Below are positions 27,505-37,876 of a stretch of 64,000 bases of DNA, in pieces. The notes under the pieces were generated by a model. The model ran no database searches. It saw nothing but the letters and a program-made list of their open reading frames with translations, and had not been told where the DNA came from. Origin of the DNA: Cyanoderma ruficeps (taxonomy: Eukaryota; Chordata; Aves; Passeriformes; Timaliidae); the NCBI GenBank assembly GCA_008694505.1, contig VZDJ01000052.1, forward strand, positions 4,715,722 to 4,779,721. The letters are read 5' to 3'. Every line of letters starts with the position of its first letter. The stretch's first letter is position 1. Position numbers and translations under genes: made by a program.

Positions 27505-27900
27505 TGATTAGGGGGCTGGAGCATCTCCTGTGCCTGGAGAGATTGAGAGAGTTGAAGTTTAGCCTGAAGAAGAGAGATCCCATATGGGATCTGATCAGTG
27601 TTTATAAACACAGAGTGGAGGGTGTAAAAGAGATCTCTCCAGAGTCATCTCTGTGGTACACAGTGACAGGACAAGAGGTAGTAGGCACAAGTTGAAAGAG
27701 GAAATTCTTTCTGAGCATTAAAAACCAAAACTACACACATACTGTGAGGCTGGCTGAACACTGGAGGTTACTTGGAGAGGTTGTGGAATCTCTGTCTTTA
27801 GAGGTACTTTAAACTCAACTGGGACAGGGTCCTGGACAACTTGGTTTGAATGACTTGATGACTGGAGGTGCCACCCAACCACATCCATTCTGTGATTCTT
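27505..27900 (+). mobile_element. CR1 LINE 3' end
   Basis: Forward-oriented CR1. It starts 'aggggctggagcatctcctg', passes 'agtgacaggacaagaggtag' near 27660 and 'ttacttggagaggttgtgga' near 27768, and ends in 'ccattctgtgattctt', a mutated form of the CR1 terminal repeat. Moderately diverged and 5'-truncated. The 63-codon open frame inside it is a CR1 remnant, not a gene. Confidence 0.85.
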
Positions 27901-30079
27901 GGTGTCTGTTTGCCTCCGGAGTTGGTACTTGGCTGTAGTCCTCAGCTAATCCAATTATGCCACTTGGTAATTGGCTGAAATAGACCATATTGTCAGAGTG
28001 TGCAGCCAGGGAGAAGGTGTTGGTGTTCATCATCAAGTGCTTTTGACTTGTGTGTTGTGCTGCATTTTTGGCTGGGTAGAAAGTGATTTGTCTGCAACAG
28101 ATGTTTCTTCCTTGTGCTCAGGTTCTGATCTCGTTTAAGTCCAAGAAGTGATAGAGCAAATCTGTACTACAAATCTGAAGTACTACAGTGCATCTGTGAA
28201 TGCTTTTCCCCTGGTGGTGGAACATATGGAAATAATGCTTATCTTGATTTAGATAAGCAATTGCCTTTCCTGTACAATCATCCATGCTTAGTAGGAGTAG
28301 AGGCAGACACACAATATTACAGGACTTACAATCTGTCTTTTCCAATGCTCCATAAGCCTATGCAGAAACAAATGGAACGGAAAGTTGTGTTAGATGTGAG
28401 ATTAGTAATTGCTAATAGTTCATCATTTTTAGTCTGTACAGGAAACTTGTGGAAACAAAGCCTTAGGCACTGAAGGGAAAAAGCGCAGAGTGTGTAGCAG
28501 AATTGCTGCTGCACATTCTGCCAGGGTCAGATGCACTCCTAAAGCTTGCTCATCTCCTCTATGTTTTCAGCAACCCAAGAAAAGCGATTTAATGTCCCAG
28601 TGAAGTATTTGCTGAAGATTCTTCCAGGAGTGGAAGGGCTGCATCTTGTCTGGGGATAATGTCATTCTTGTCCCTTGCTCAGGTTCTTTTCCCGGATCCT
28701 CTTAGAGAAGCCTTCCTTGTGGGAATATGTCTCTGCTAGTAGCTGCTGTAGCAGGGATGAAGTAGTGGGCAGATTTATTTCTGTTGAACTCGGAATTAAT
28801 TTACTTCCTTCAGCTGTGGATTGAAAAGCTGACTAGAAATGATGAAACTCTCCTATTTTCAGCTTTTTTTCCCTTGCAATCCAGTCTGCTACTTGTGTTT
28901 ATGAACTTGAGAAATGTGTCGTGTGACTTGCTTAACAAACTTACCTTATAACTGTGAGGCTGTGAGTCTTGCTGCCATCAATCCTTCTCACTTGTTCTGT
29001 CTTCGATTCCTTCTCTTATTGGCCTTTGCCTGTGGAGTGCCAAGAGACTTTTACTTTGCCATAGGTATTGCTTTATACTATGGGGCTTTGGTACCTATTT
29101 TTACTACTTTTTGTGTGCTCTACTCTTTCATTAACAGTCATTTTAAAATGCAAATATAGTTTTTTTTTAAATAAGATCTTCAAGCTGTAGGTTTTTCTCT
29201 TCCCGCTAGTGGTAAGTTCTTCGGTATTGCTGTAGGGATTTCTGTAATTGGATGCTTGAGACCTGTTTAAGGAATTAATATACTTTAAAGTATATTAGGC
29301 CTTAAAACTCTGGATATTTGAGCGGTGATTGAGTTTCAGGGCTGATTTTCCAGTGCTGTAGGTTTGTGCCATCCTTGTCCATTGCACCAGCTGAGCACAT
29401 TTATGTCCTGGCTGGGGGCTCCCTCTAGTGAGATGTTCTGACAGTCCCTTGTCCATTCGGTTCAGATGAACTTTACCCATTTTCTTTTCAAGTGCACTTT
29501 TTTGGACTCAGTCTCATGCGTCTTTCTACCCTTGTGTAAGCTGTAAACGCCCTTTTCCTTAGGAGGTATCTGGAAGGAGTTGTAAACAAAGCTGAGGGCT
29601 AGGACTGCCTATTTTCTCTATTTGGTGTGAAGAGCTCAGGTAATCAACCTCATCCTACTTCAAGCTGTGGCTCTGTGGACTCTGAGTTGTTTTGAACATG
29701 GCTGAACGACCAAAGGATGATGTAAGGAGGAAGAGATAAATGAAATTTGATTGCATAGGCAGAGGGGTAGAAGACGATGGCTGGATCTAGAGGGGAAAAG
29801 TGGAGGTGGGACATGAATGTTCAGCTCTTTCTGGTGAAGATTTTCAGCTTAATGTATTACTGAGGCTGGGGAAGAGGAGACAGGAAGAGGACCTACAGCA
29901 GTGTTTCCACTTTTGTGTGTCATCAGTAATAGCCTAAACCCCCAGATTTTGTAAAGGATTTACCAGGATCACTCTCTCCTTTGTGAGTGTGTGCGCAGTG
30001 GCCAGTGACTTCACTTTCTCATGAGTTACAATCATCTTGTTTCAAGACTAAAGTTAAAACAGAAATAAAAGCCGTCTTA

Positions 30080-30098
30080 TTTAATAAATTATTTTAAT
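30080..30098 (-). terminator. Two ATTAAA polyadenylation signals for the nested minus-strand gene
   Basis: On the minus strand ATTAAA occurs at 30098-30093 and at 30085-30080, about 49 and 62 bp after the candidate stop codon (30149-30147). ATTAAA is the commonest variant of AATAAA. In AT-rich DNA such hexamers arise by chance, so this is supportive rather than decisive. Confidence 0.4.
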
Positions 30099-30146
30099 AA
30101 TAATAAAAAGCTGTATGAGTAATCTTGCAGTATATTGCTCCATTTC

Positions 30147-30317
30147 CTAGCAGATGTTGTTTTCTCCATCAGAAAAAAGCGCTGCCTCCTCGTCTAAGTC
30201 TTTCCACGCTTTCTTGTTCCTTCCCCTCTGGAGCGCATCCCTCTGCAGGCAGCGCTGGCGCAGGTGCCTCAGGAAGCCCTTGACGGAGGCAGAGTTTTCC
30301 TCCTGGCAGCCGATCAG
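30147..30317 (-). CDS. Candidate exon 2 of an unnamed nested membrane-protein gene
   Basis: This minus-strand block reads LIGCQ, then EENSASVKGFLRHLRQRCLQ, RDALQRGRNKKAWKDL and DEEAALFSDGENNIC before a TAG stop. Two acceptors fit: one before LIGCQ (exon starts 30317) and one before EEN (exon starts 30302). Both are phase 0, matching the phase-0 donor of exon 1, with a C-rich tract just upstream. The peptide is basic (a run of R and K over about 30 residues) and then acidic at its end, as expected of a cytoplasmic tail. Its composition differs from the Pro/Gly/Ala-rich shadow frames around it. Splicing gives a protein of about 141-146 residues. I do not recognise the family. Confidence 0.5.
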   Translation of the reverse strand: MIGCQEENSASVKGFLRHLRQRCLQRDALQRGRNKKAWKDLDEEAALFSDGENNIC

Positions 30318-30731
30318 CTCGTCATGGAGGGGGGGAGCAGTCAGCCAGGCAGCAGCTCCGTGTCCAGGCCTTCTCCTGGGAGACACAGGGCAGGGAGCGA
30401 TGGAAGGGGCCGAGGGGCTGCAGGGGACGGGTCCCCTCGGGCTCTCCTGGGGAATCCGGGGCCCGGCTGGGCTGCCCCAGGCTGCGGGTTGTGGGGAGAA
30501 GAGCTCGGGCACGTTCTGCCTTGTTCTGGTGGCTCAGCCTTGTCCTTGTTTCCTCCTGGGAGGAAGAGGCTGAGTCCCACCTCTGCCTCTGGGCTCGGGG
30601 CTGGGGAAGATGCAGAGGACTCCTGGTGCCTGTCCAGGCTTTCCTCTCCACAGGGGCTGGCACTCCTCACCCTACACGCTGTAGCTGCCGGCCCCTGGCA
30701 CCATCCCACCCGCCTGGTCCCCGTTCCTCAC

Positions 30732-31001
30732 CTCCCTGGGCTGCCTCTGGGCTTTTCTCCGCAGGCTGCAGCCGAGGCACAGCGCGGCGAGCAGCAGGGA
30801 CAGGGCTAAGAAGCCGCAGCAGTGCAGCCGCAGGGACCAGGGGCCGGCACTGCCTGTGCCGGTGTCCGGCTGCTGCACGTCCCGGGCGGGCACAGGCAGC
30901 CGGGCCGTGTTCCTGGGGGAACAGCCGAGAGCTCCGGGCGTGCTGGGGAGCAGCGAGGCCAGGGAGAGCCCCAAGAACAGAGGGAGCCCCGGGCGGAGCA
31001 T
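30732..31001 (-). CDS. Candidate exon 1 of an unnamed nested type I membrane protein
   Basis: Read on the minus strand from ATG at 31001 (GCC-ATG-C, purine at -3), this is 90 codons. Residues 1-26 form a signal peptide: MLRPG, a hydrophobic core LPLFLGLSLASLL, then a small-residue cleavage region PSTPGALG. Residues 27-56 are a short Pro/Thr/Ser-containing ectodomain. Residues 59-78 are a Cys-flanked membrane helix (HCCGFLALSLLLAALCLGC), followed by a stop-transfer RRK at 81-83. The block ends PRE and then GTGAGG (minus-strand intron start at 30731), an excellent splice donor in phase 0. Without splicing the frame would stop after 109 codons (GSYSV). The ATG sits in a local CpG-rich patch. It lies inside intron 2 of MACROD2 on the opposite strand. 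Family unknown; I infer a small cell-surface or secretory-pathway protein. Confidence 0.55.
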
Positions 31002-31050
31002 GGCCGAGCCGCCCGAGGGAGGAGCTGCGATGCCTGAGCTTGAGCCGAGC
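30770..31050 (-). promoter_or_regulatory. Small CpG-rich patch over the start of the nested gene
   Basis: CpG dinucleotides cluster here (for example 'gcacgtcccgggcgggcaca' and 'cccgggcggagcatggccga') in an intron otherwise poor in CpG. The patch covers the candidate ATG at 31001 and the coding block downstream of it, as expected for a GC-rich first exon and promoter. It could also be an orphan CpG island unrelated to a gene. Confidence 0.45.
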
Positions 31051-31959
31051 TGTGCCCACGGGCTGTGGGCAAGGTGGTGGCATCAGGTGCGATGTCACAA
31101 GGCTGTTGCCTGGCAGCCAGAGGCTGGGAATGTCAAAGCAAGGCCAGGCCGGAGGGTCTGAGCTTGTGGCTGTCTCAGCAGAGCCTGCTGCTCTGTCTTG
31201 CCACTGTGGGACAGGTTTCAGGAGCTTGGGGATGTGCTCCCTGGTGCTCAGCAAGGAACTGCTGACACGTCCGAGTTGGTATTCTTGAATTGATGGAGGG
31301 TAAGACTAGAGGGACAAATTTCTTTGGATTGCTTCTGTTTTCTCACTAAATATTGAGGACACTTTTTGCTTATCAACAAACTTCACTTGTTTTGAAGATC
31401 TGAAATTGATTCACACTTTGTTTCCTCAGCAAATGACTTCTATTTCTGACCAATACGTCAACTCAGGCTTGGATTGGAAAGAATTTTAAAAAAGTAATAG
31501 TAAAAGTGAATTTAATAATCCTCCCTCCTCAGTTCATTTCTGGTGATGTGCATGTCTAACTTGGTGAAGCTTTGGGCAGTATGTTTGTGCAAGGGTTTAA
31601 GGTAACTGAGCTGTTCTATAGACTGAATCTGATATAAACGGTTTGGTGATGCAAAATCCTAAAAGAATTACAGGAATAAGGGACCTATGGTAACATTATT
31701 TAGTAACAAATCTGTTGCAAGCTGTTGCAAGTTGTTGTCTTCACCACCTGCCTCCTCCTAGTTGAGCAATTTAAGGTGACAAAGCTCCTAGTTTAAAATT
31801 TGCGTGGATTATTTTTCAGGCTTGTCTGGCTACATGTCTTCAGAAGTCATTCTGGATTTGGAGGCTGTTGGCAAACGGTGTGCTTGTGTATTTTTGTACA
31901 CATTTGGTATAATTCTGGATTGGAGAAATTACTACTCTAGTTAGGAGGGTGATCTTAAT

Positions 31960-32300
31960 TTCTCAATTTTTTTTTTGCAATTTACACCCTTGCGTATAAA
32001 ATTACTTGACGGATCTCGCTCCCCCAAATCCGTACGTTTCTACAGTTTGATAAACAAATGGCGCGTGGATAAGGATCCAGTGCTTCCTGCTGGCTTGTAT
32101 TTGGAAACAAGCGATAAGCAGCCCGATGTCGGGGCAGTGCTGGTGTCTCTGTGGGTTGCCGGTGCCCTCTCCAGGTGAAACCGAAAGACGCTGCAGTCTG
32201 ACAGCAGTGGTGTCACCGATCCGCTGCCCCCCTGTCAGGGCTTGTAAATAATGACCTCCGACCCACACTTATAACCTGATTATTTTTTTTTTTCCGCTCT
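31960..32300. promoter_or_regulatory. CpG-containing block before exon 3, candidate conserved element
   Basis: Between about 31990 and 32265 I count roughly 16 CpGs, far above the neighbouring intron, together with AT-rich motif-like runs such as 'cttgcgtataaaattacttg' and 'gcttgtaaataatgacctcc'. It runs up to the polypyrimidine tract of exon 3. No reading frame joins to MACROD2 in phase, so it is not an exon extension that I can support. Kept CpGs in a CpG-depleted intron suggest either sequence constraint or an unmethylated regulatory site. Confidence 0.3.
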
Positions 32301-32312
32301 CTTGGTTCATAG

Positions 32313-32420
32313 GTGAAAACGCTAAAGAAGATCTGCAAGGGAAGAAAAGCCTGAGCGAGAAAGTTTCTCTCTATAGAGGTGACATTACGCTGCTTGAGGT
32401 TGATGCCATCGTTAATGCTG
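32313..32420 (+). CDS. MACROD2: MACROD2 coding exon 3 (rest of codon 55 to first base of codon 91; start of the macro domain)
   Basis: The exon is 108 bp. It completes codon 55 as Gly and reads ENAKEDLQGKKSLSEKVS and then LYRGDITLLEVDAIVNA. The second part is the first strand of the macro domain and is essentially identical to mammalian MACROD2. In this family the Asp of GDIT contacts the adenine of ADP-ribose and the IVNA-AN motif forms part of the ribose-binding pocket; here the exon ends exactly after IVNA plus one base. The acceptor is a T-rich tract with TTCATAG and the donor is GCTG-GTAGGT. Phase 1 on both sides again. The next exon should begin with the rest of an Ala codon followed by Asn; I did not find it by position 64000. 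Confidence 0.96.
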
Positions 32421-33390
32421 GTAGGTGGTTAAACATTTTATATATTTCTTGAAAATCTAGTTATGTCTTGAAAATCCTTTATAGCTCCATGGTACAAGTG
32501 TGAACTCTGAAAAGTTGCCTAAAGCTGGTGTGTCTTGTGGAAATCTGTTGAAAATATGGCTTTTCCCCCAGTTCCTTCATATTGCATCTGTTCATCCTGT
32601 GTGCATTTATTGTGGCAGGGATTATTGTGAAACTTCTATAGCATGGTTACCGTGAAAAAATTGATTATCTTGTGTCCATCTTTTGACTGAACCTGTTTAG
32701 CTGAGACTTCACCCTTTGTGTTGTAGAAGGCTTGTTTTTGTTACTAAGCTAATGCAGTATATTCCAGTCTGCTTTTATAAATCAGGCCATTTGTGGGCTA
32801 GGGGAGAACTTTAACAACAAGGTGATGGGGAAACAGGGTTTGGTTTATGTGGTTTTCATATTTGCTTTCTTGTTGGGACATTGTAGATCATAGCCAAAAA
32901 CTTGAAAAATACAGAGTTTTAAGTGTTTTAGTACCTCTTCATGCTCAGTGACCGTGTCTCCATGTGTGCAGCTGAGGTGAAGAACTGTGTGTATCATCTT
33001 GTGACAAAAAGAGGGAAAAGCCTGTGCAATTAATTAATTAGTGCATTAGATTTTAATAAGCTAGTTCAGTTTTTTGGTAAAAAACAACGGGAAGGTTTAC
33101 CCAATGCACATGCACACAGCCAAATCTTGCCTCCACTTTCCACTCCAAAAAGAGTGTGGTTTGTGTGTCCTGAGGCTGAAAATTTCCCTCCCCCAATATT
33201 TGAGTGGCATCGATTAATTTCCAACAAGCAATTTTGGTGGTGCTCGTTTCTTGGAAGGAAACGTGCAGCAGTATATTCTCTGTGATGGAATAAAGTTCAG
33301 AGATTCCCAGAGTTGTAATGACCAAAATTGATGTGTTTGCTTGTCAGAGGAAAATTCCATGTGGAGCTACCGGTTCATGTCTGTAAAGAT

Positions 33391-33424
33391 CACAGGAATG
33401 TTTGCTCACACAAACATTCCTGTG
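33391..33424. repeat. Perfect 14-bp inverted repeat with 6-nt loop
   Basis: The left arm 'cacaggaatgtttg' (33391-33404) and right arm 'caaacattcctgtg' (33411-33424) are exact reverse complements around the loop 'ctcaca'. The stem is shorter than a normal pre-miRNA and does not extend further at either end, so a hairpin RNA is not established. It may be a chance or mutational palindrome. Confidence 0.9.
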
Positions 33425-36400
33425 TGTAGAGGGTAGTGAACAGACTCTCTTGGACTGTTTGATTGTGTGACATCCCACTTTACCAGTGGGATGGTAATGC
33501 TAATGGGTTTCGTGCATCTGCTAATGGGTTTTGTGAAGTACAGGTGGAATCCTTAGCCATTTCAAAATACATTTTTTACATTCCAAGTACTGAGGCTGGT
33601 ATTCCCAGGCAAAAAAAAATTAATTAATGTTCAGGTTTACTGATGCACAAAAGCCTTCCTAAATAACAAACAATGCAGTAGCAGCCATGTAACATGATCC
33701 TCTGCTCACTGTGTTGACAAGGCCTCTGAAGATTAAATATTTTAATATTTTTTCATCATTCTTTTTTTAAGATGATTTTTCCAGTACTGCTTTTGCTGAC
33801 TTCCTTACTTTATTACTTTCCAGTAAGTCAATATTAGCATACTTCTCTCCATTTATATTTAGCTTCTCTTTGTTCATAGGCCTCCCTTGAATTACAGACT
33901 GGAACTAGTTATGGATTAGCCTTAGAATAAGAATACTTCACTTTTCTTGATTTATGTCCCCCTTTAATTCTCCTGAAAGGTCCAAAAAACCTATATCCCA
34001 GGCTGCAAATAATATTATCTGCCTGCCATCCTGGTGAGAAATGCATTTCTCTGAGGAGAAAAAAAAAAGAATTAAATCAGTGCATACTGATATGCAATTT
34101 TGAGAAAAGGTTTAAAGGCCACTCAAAACAGACTGAGGTTGAAAGTCCTAAAGAGGGACATCACACTCTGAAAGTATCCAGAAAGCTTTTGGTAAAAAAG
34201 GAGTTGTTTCTGCTGTTGTCTTCTGTTCATTGAATTTGGGCTTAAAGGGAAATTCAGATTAGATGTTGGCGAAGCTACTTATTGAAAGGAACATGTTTAC
34301 ACAGTGAGACTTTGTTGTATCAGACTGACACAAACAGCAGTCCTAGAGCCAGGGCATTGGTACAAGTGGATTTTTAAAATTCTTCTAACTCTTTTGCAAC
34401 CTTCTGTAGTTCCTAAAGGGCATAATATGTTAACTATCATGAGATACTAATAAATTTAGATTAAAACACTAACCTACAGTTACTTTGGAAAAACCATATG
34501 CTCTCTATATGTCAGAGCAGTAATTAAGTCTAAGCCTTTGATTTGCTCATGGTTTCAGTGTTACTTTTTTTTCTGTTACCCTTTCAAACTGTGGAGGATA
34601 GCTGGAAAGCTACACGAGGGGAAGGTGTTTTGGTTCAAGATCTGTGTTATTTGTGCAAAACATCTGCCATGCTGATTCTTTTTAAATCCAGCAGTTTCAG
34701 TGAAATCGTAGTGTCTCTTAGGTGGTATCTTAAGTCATGTTTCTGCACCATATGATGCCTTTGCAAAGAACTGTTTTTTCCATTGTTTTTTTCTCCTGCA
34801 ACTGAAGTTATCCAAGCCTCAAAGACATAAAGCAGCAAGTAGCCACAGCACCAGTTTGTGTGTGTAAGTCAAATAAAATGCAGCCTGTTGAATATGGAAT
34901 AGGAGATGGGTTTTTTGGAGATAAATCTGTGCAAGTTCTTTTTATACTGAATGCTTTTTGACTACCACAAATGTTAATGATTGATTCCCTTCTATCTGTT
35001 GCAAGCTGTGGGTTAGGAAGGGAGGAAGAGACCCTCTGGAGATTTCCTCTCTGAATTTAGAAACTCCATTAACTGTCTCCTGTAATGAATAGTTTAAAAT
35101 ACAGCAAGTCATATCCACATTAAAGCCACAGGAAGATACAGGTTGCATGTTTACATTGAGTTATGTGAAGAACTAAACATGCTTGAAGTAAAGGGAATGG
35201 TCTGGCAAATTCTCTGGGGCTGTGGAAGGACTCCAGGTGGTTCAGATTGTCTCCAGATTTGGGTGCAAACATATTGATTTAAAAAAAAGTGTATTCTCAA
35301 ATATGTAAGGAGACATAAATTAATAAAAATAGTAATCTTCCGTAGCTAAATATCAGGATATCATGGATGAACACTGCTGCAAAAGGATCCTTTTTTTGTC
35401 TTAGACTTCTAGCAGACAAACTGAATGTCGCTTACTTTCCAAAAATACTTTATCTATAGTTTGTGTTTTAGCTCACTGTCAAAAGAACCACATCAAAACA
35501 GCCTCTTTGAAATCATTCAAGACCTGGAGTGAGGGACTGAGATGCATTGTGAGAGAAAAAGGAGCTGAAAAAAGGAGCTGATGTGCCATTTTGCTAAAAT
35601 TGATGTCAATTATCTACCCCTGTAAATGTCTTTTCCTTACACAATGGTTTCCTAAAACTTCCCTACTACTGATTGCATTGCAGACAGGTATTAGTTTAAC
35701 TTGATATTTTGCTTAAGGTGTCCTGTTATGCCATTTCCTTCACTTCATTTTTTTAAAGGATTCAGGTAAGACTTGTCTGAGAATCTTATTTTTTCTCCTG
35801 TGTCCTCCTCTGCGCTTTGTTATTACACTCAAAGAATGTAAACAGGCTCTCCTTGAGGCATGTGCTTACTGCATTAATCTGTGCTGACTGGCCTTTTTAA
35901 CAGATTAAATGTTCCTGGATGTCACTTCATCCTGATGCCAGAAGTGCTTCAAGCACTTGGAAGCCAGATAACCACAATTAGCCAACATCTGAATAAATTG
36001 TCAGAGCAGAGCTCCGAGGGGATGTGGTGTGTCTGTGTCTAGGGAGGGCAGACGGGGGCCATATAGTCCCTCTGGCAATCCTAAATACAGAAATCAGCAC
36101 TAAAAGCCTGAGTAAGGTTTGAAAAACAATTTCTTCAATATTTATAGTCTCGACTAAGCAGTAGAGGACTACATTTCCTCTGCATTTTTAATAAGGAAAA
36201 CTGTGTCACTGTTTCTGTCACACGCAGTAACTGTCTGAAGTAGGTACCAGGAGTGGCATTTTGGGAGTGGCTGTGATGGGGATGTCTGTGTACCTCATAT
36301 ACCTTAAGCAGCAGTTCATCACTGCTGACCTCAGGTATTCATTCACTTCCTACCTGTTAATAAATCTTACTGTCCAGTTCTAAGATAAGGAGGTATGTAC

Positions 36401-37849
36401 TAATATGCTTGTGAGGGAGTTTTTTACTGGGAGGAAGAACAAAGGGAAACCATTACGTCAGAGGAAAAAAAGGATTCCCCTTATTTTTATCTGATAGGGA
36501 GGAGGAGGATGACGACTTGCAGAACACTAGAAGAGATAATATTTCTTCTGATCCTTGAAAAATATTCTCGGTATCAGCACCAAAGTATGGCACTGAGAAC
36601 AGAAACCTTTAATGTTCAGGAAAAAGGAAGATGTTTGTGTCTGTTCAATTAGATATTTCTGGTAATAGGCCTGTACTCTTGTGTCTAAGTTTGCAACTAG
36701 AGAGTTGCTACAGTTATAGCAACTAGATGTCTCCCTTTAAACTGTATTTGAATGCTGGAATCATTTCTAATACTCAGAAATTTGGGGAAGAAACTCTCAG
36801 TTTTTAAACTTAATATCTTTTCTATGTGAGAAAACAAACGTGATTTAAAATCTTGAGGCAGAAGAGCTGGTGACTAACATAAGTAAACAACTTTTTATGT
36901 CCCATTTTTGCTAAGCCCTCATGCTGGAATTTAGTTCCTGAGCCTCCCATAGTTCAAGAGGAGGTTTCCTCTACGGGGAAGCACCTACCTGTGTGCAGTG
37001 AGTTGCCTCAGCTGGGAATGCTGGTTTGGCAGGCACAGGTTCCTCAGTTTCCTTGGCACAGTGTGCCAAGGGAAGGTGCATGGAGGTGATGGTCTCCTGT
37101 GCTTTAAGGGGCAGACTTGTTTCCAGGGAGAGAACTATAGCTGAGTTTTTAAACAAATTTGTAAGAGTTTGGAATGCTTGTCCTGCTGTACCTCCCTGTC
37201 CCGGTACTGAACGTATGTGAAAAATAGTCTGTTTTAAATACCCTGTTCTTGCTTTGCTTGTTGCAGGACTGGTTTTCATTGGAGCCCTTTGCATGACTCG
37301 ATTTATAGGATGAAATAGATATTTTCATATGGAATCTCACCTTTCCTAGTGAAATATGCATTTCTTCCCTCACGCTTCTGACTTCACAACCATTTTTCAG
37401 TATTTTTTGTGTCACAGCAATATCTTTATCCAATTTTTTTTATCTGGAGATAGCAACATATTCTCTTTCAGATTCATCATTTCCTGGCCTTGACCTTGAA
37501 TATGACTGTTTAACTTAATGAGGTGTCTCTTTTTTTTTTCCTCAAGCTCAAAATTACACATCAAGGTAGAAGAGCTATGTATTGATACTGGGAACTGAAT
37601 ATATTATCAGTGAATTATGCTTATACAAGTGTGTAAGTATAGACAGGGGCAGAACTCTGCCTTTCCACACAAACAGCTCGTTAATGTGCAATCAGTCACT
37701 GTAGTTGCCTTGAACTTGGTGCTTAATGAACAGGTGGGGGAAAAGGATGGATTCTAATCTGGAACAGATCTGACATCAGGCAATTTCACTGATTGCTAAT
37801 CCATTTCATTTGGCAACTTAATTTATCACACAGAATTTTTATCTTGTAG

Positions 37850-37876
37850 CTTCTGAAGTAGAAATTACTTCAGAAG
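37850..37876. repeat. 11-bp inverted repeat with 5-nt loop
   Basis: 'cttctgaagta' (37850-37860) pairs exactly with 'tacttcagaag' (37866-37876) across 'gaaat'. Each arm also contains the TTCTGAA half-palindrome. No function can be assigned. Confidence 0.85.

Larger units (their letters stand above)
14058..32312 (+). other. MACROD2: MACROD2 intron 2
   Basis: This 18,255-bp intron runs from GTAAGT to TTCATAG. It holds a CR1 tail (about 21966-22026), two LTR-like elements (about 23630-24790 and 26669-27304), a forward CR1 (27505-27900), a probable nested minus-strand gene (about 30080-31001) and a CpG-containing block just before exon 3. The remaining stretches (14058-21960, 22030-23630, 24790-26660, 27900-30080, 31050-31960) are AT-rich intronic DNA in which I see nothing definite. 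Confidence 0.85.

Noticed and set aside
27504..27695. 63-codon open frame with 'ERLRELKFSLKKRD'
   Set aside because: It is the CR1 3' region read in one frame, not a gene.
30322..30709. Minus-strand open frames of 113 and 122 codons between the two candidate exons
   Set aside because: Pro/Ser/Arg-rich and without usable donors after them; they fit better as the intron of the nested gene.
30264..31288. Long plus-strand open frames (181 and 265 codons) opposite the nested gene
   Set aside because: They are compositional shadows of the GC-rich minus-strand gene with no signal, domain or splice support.
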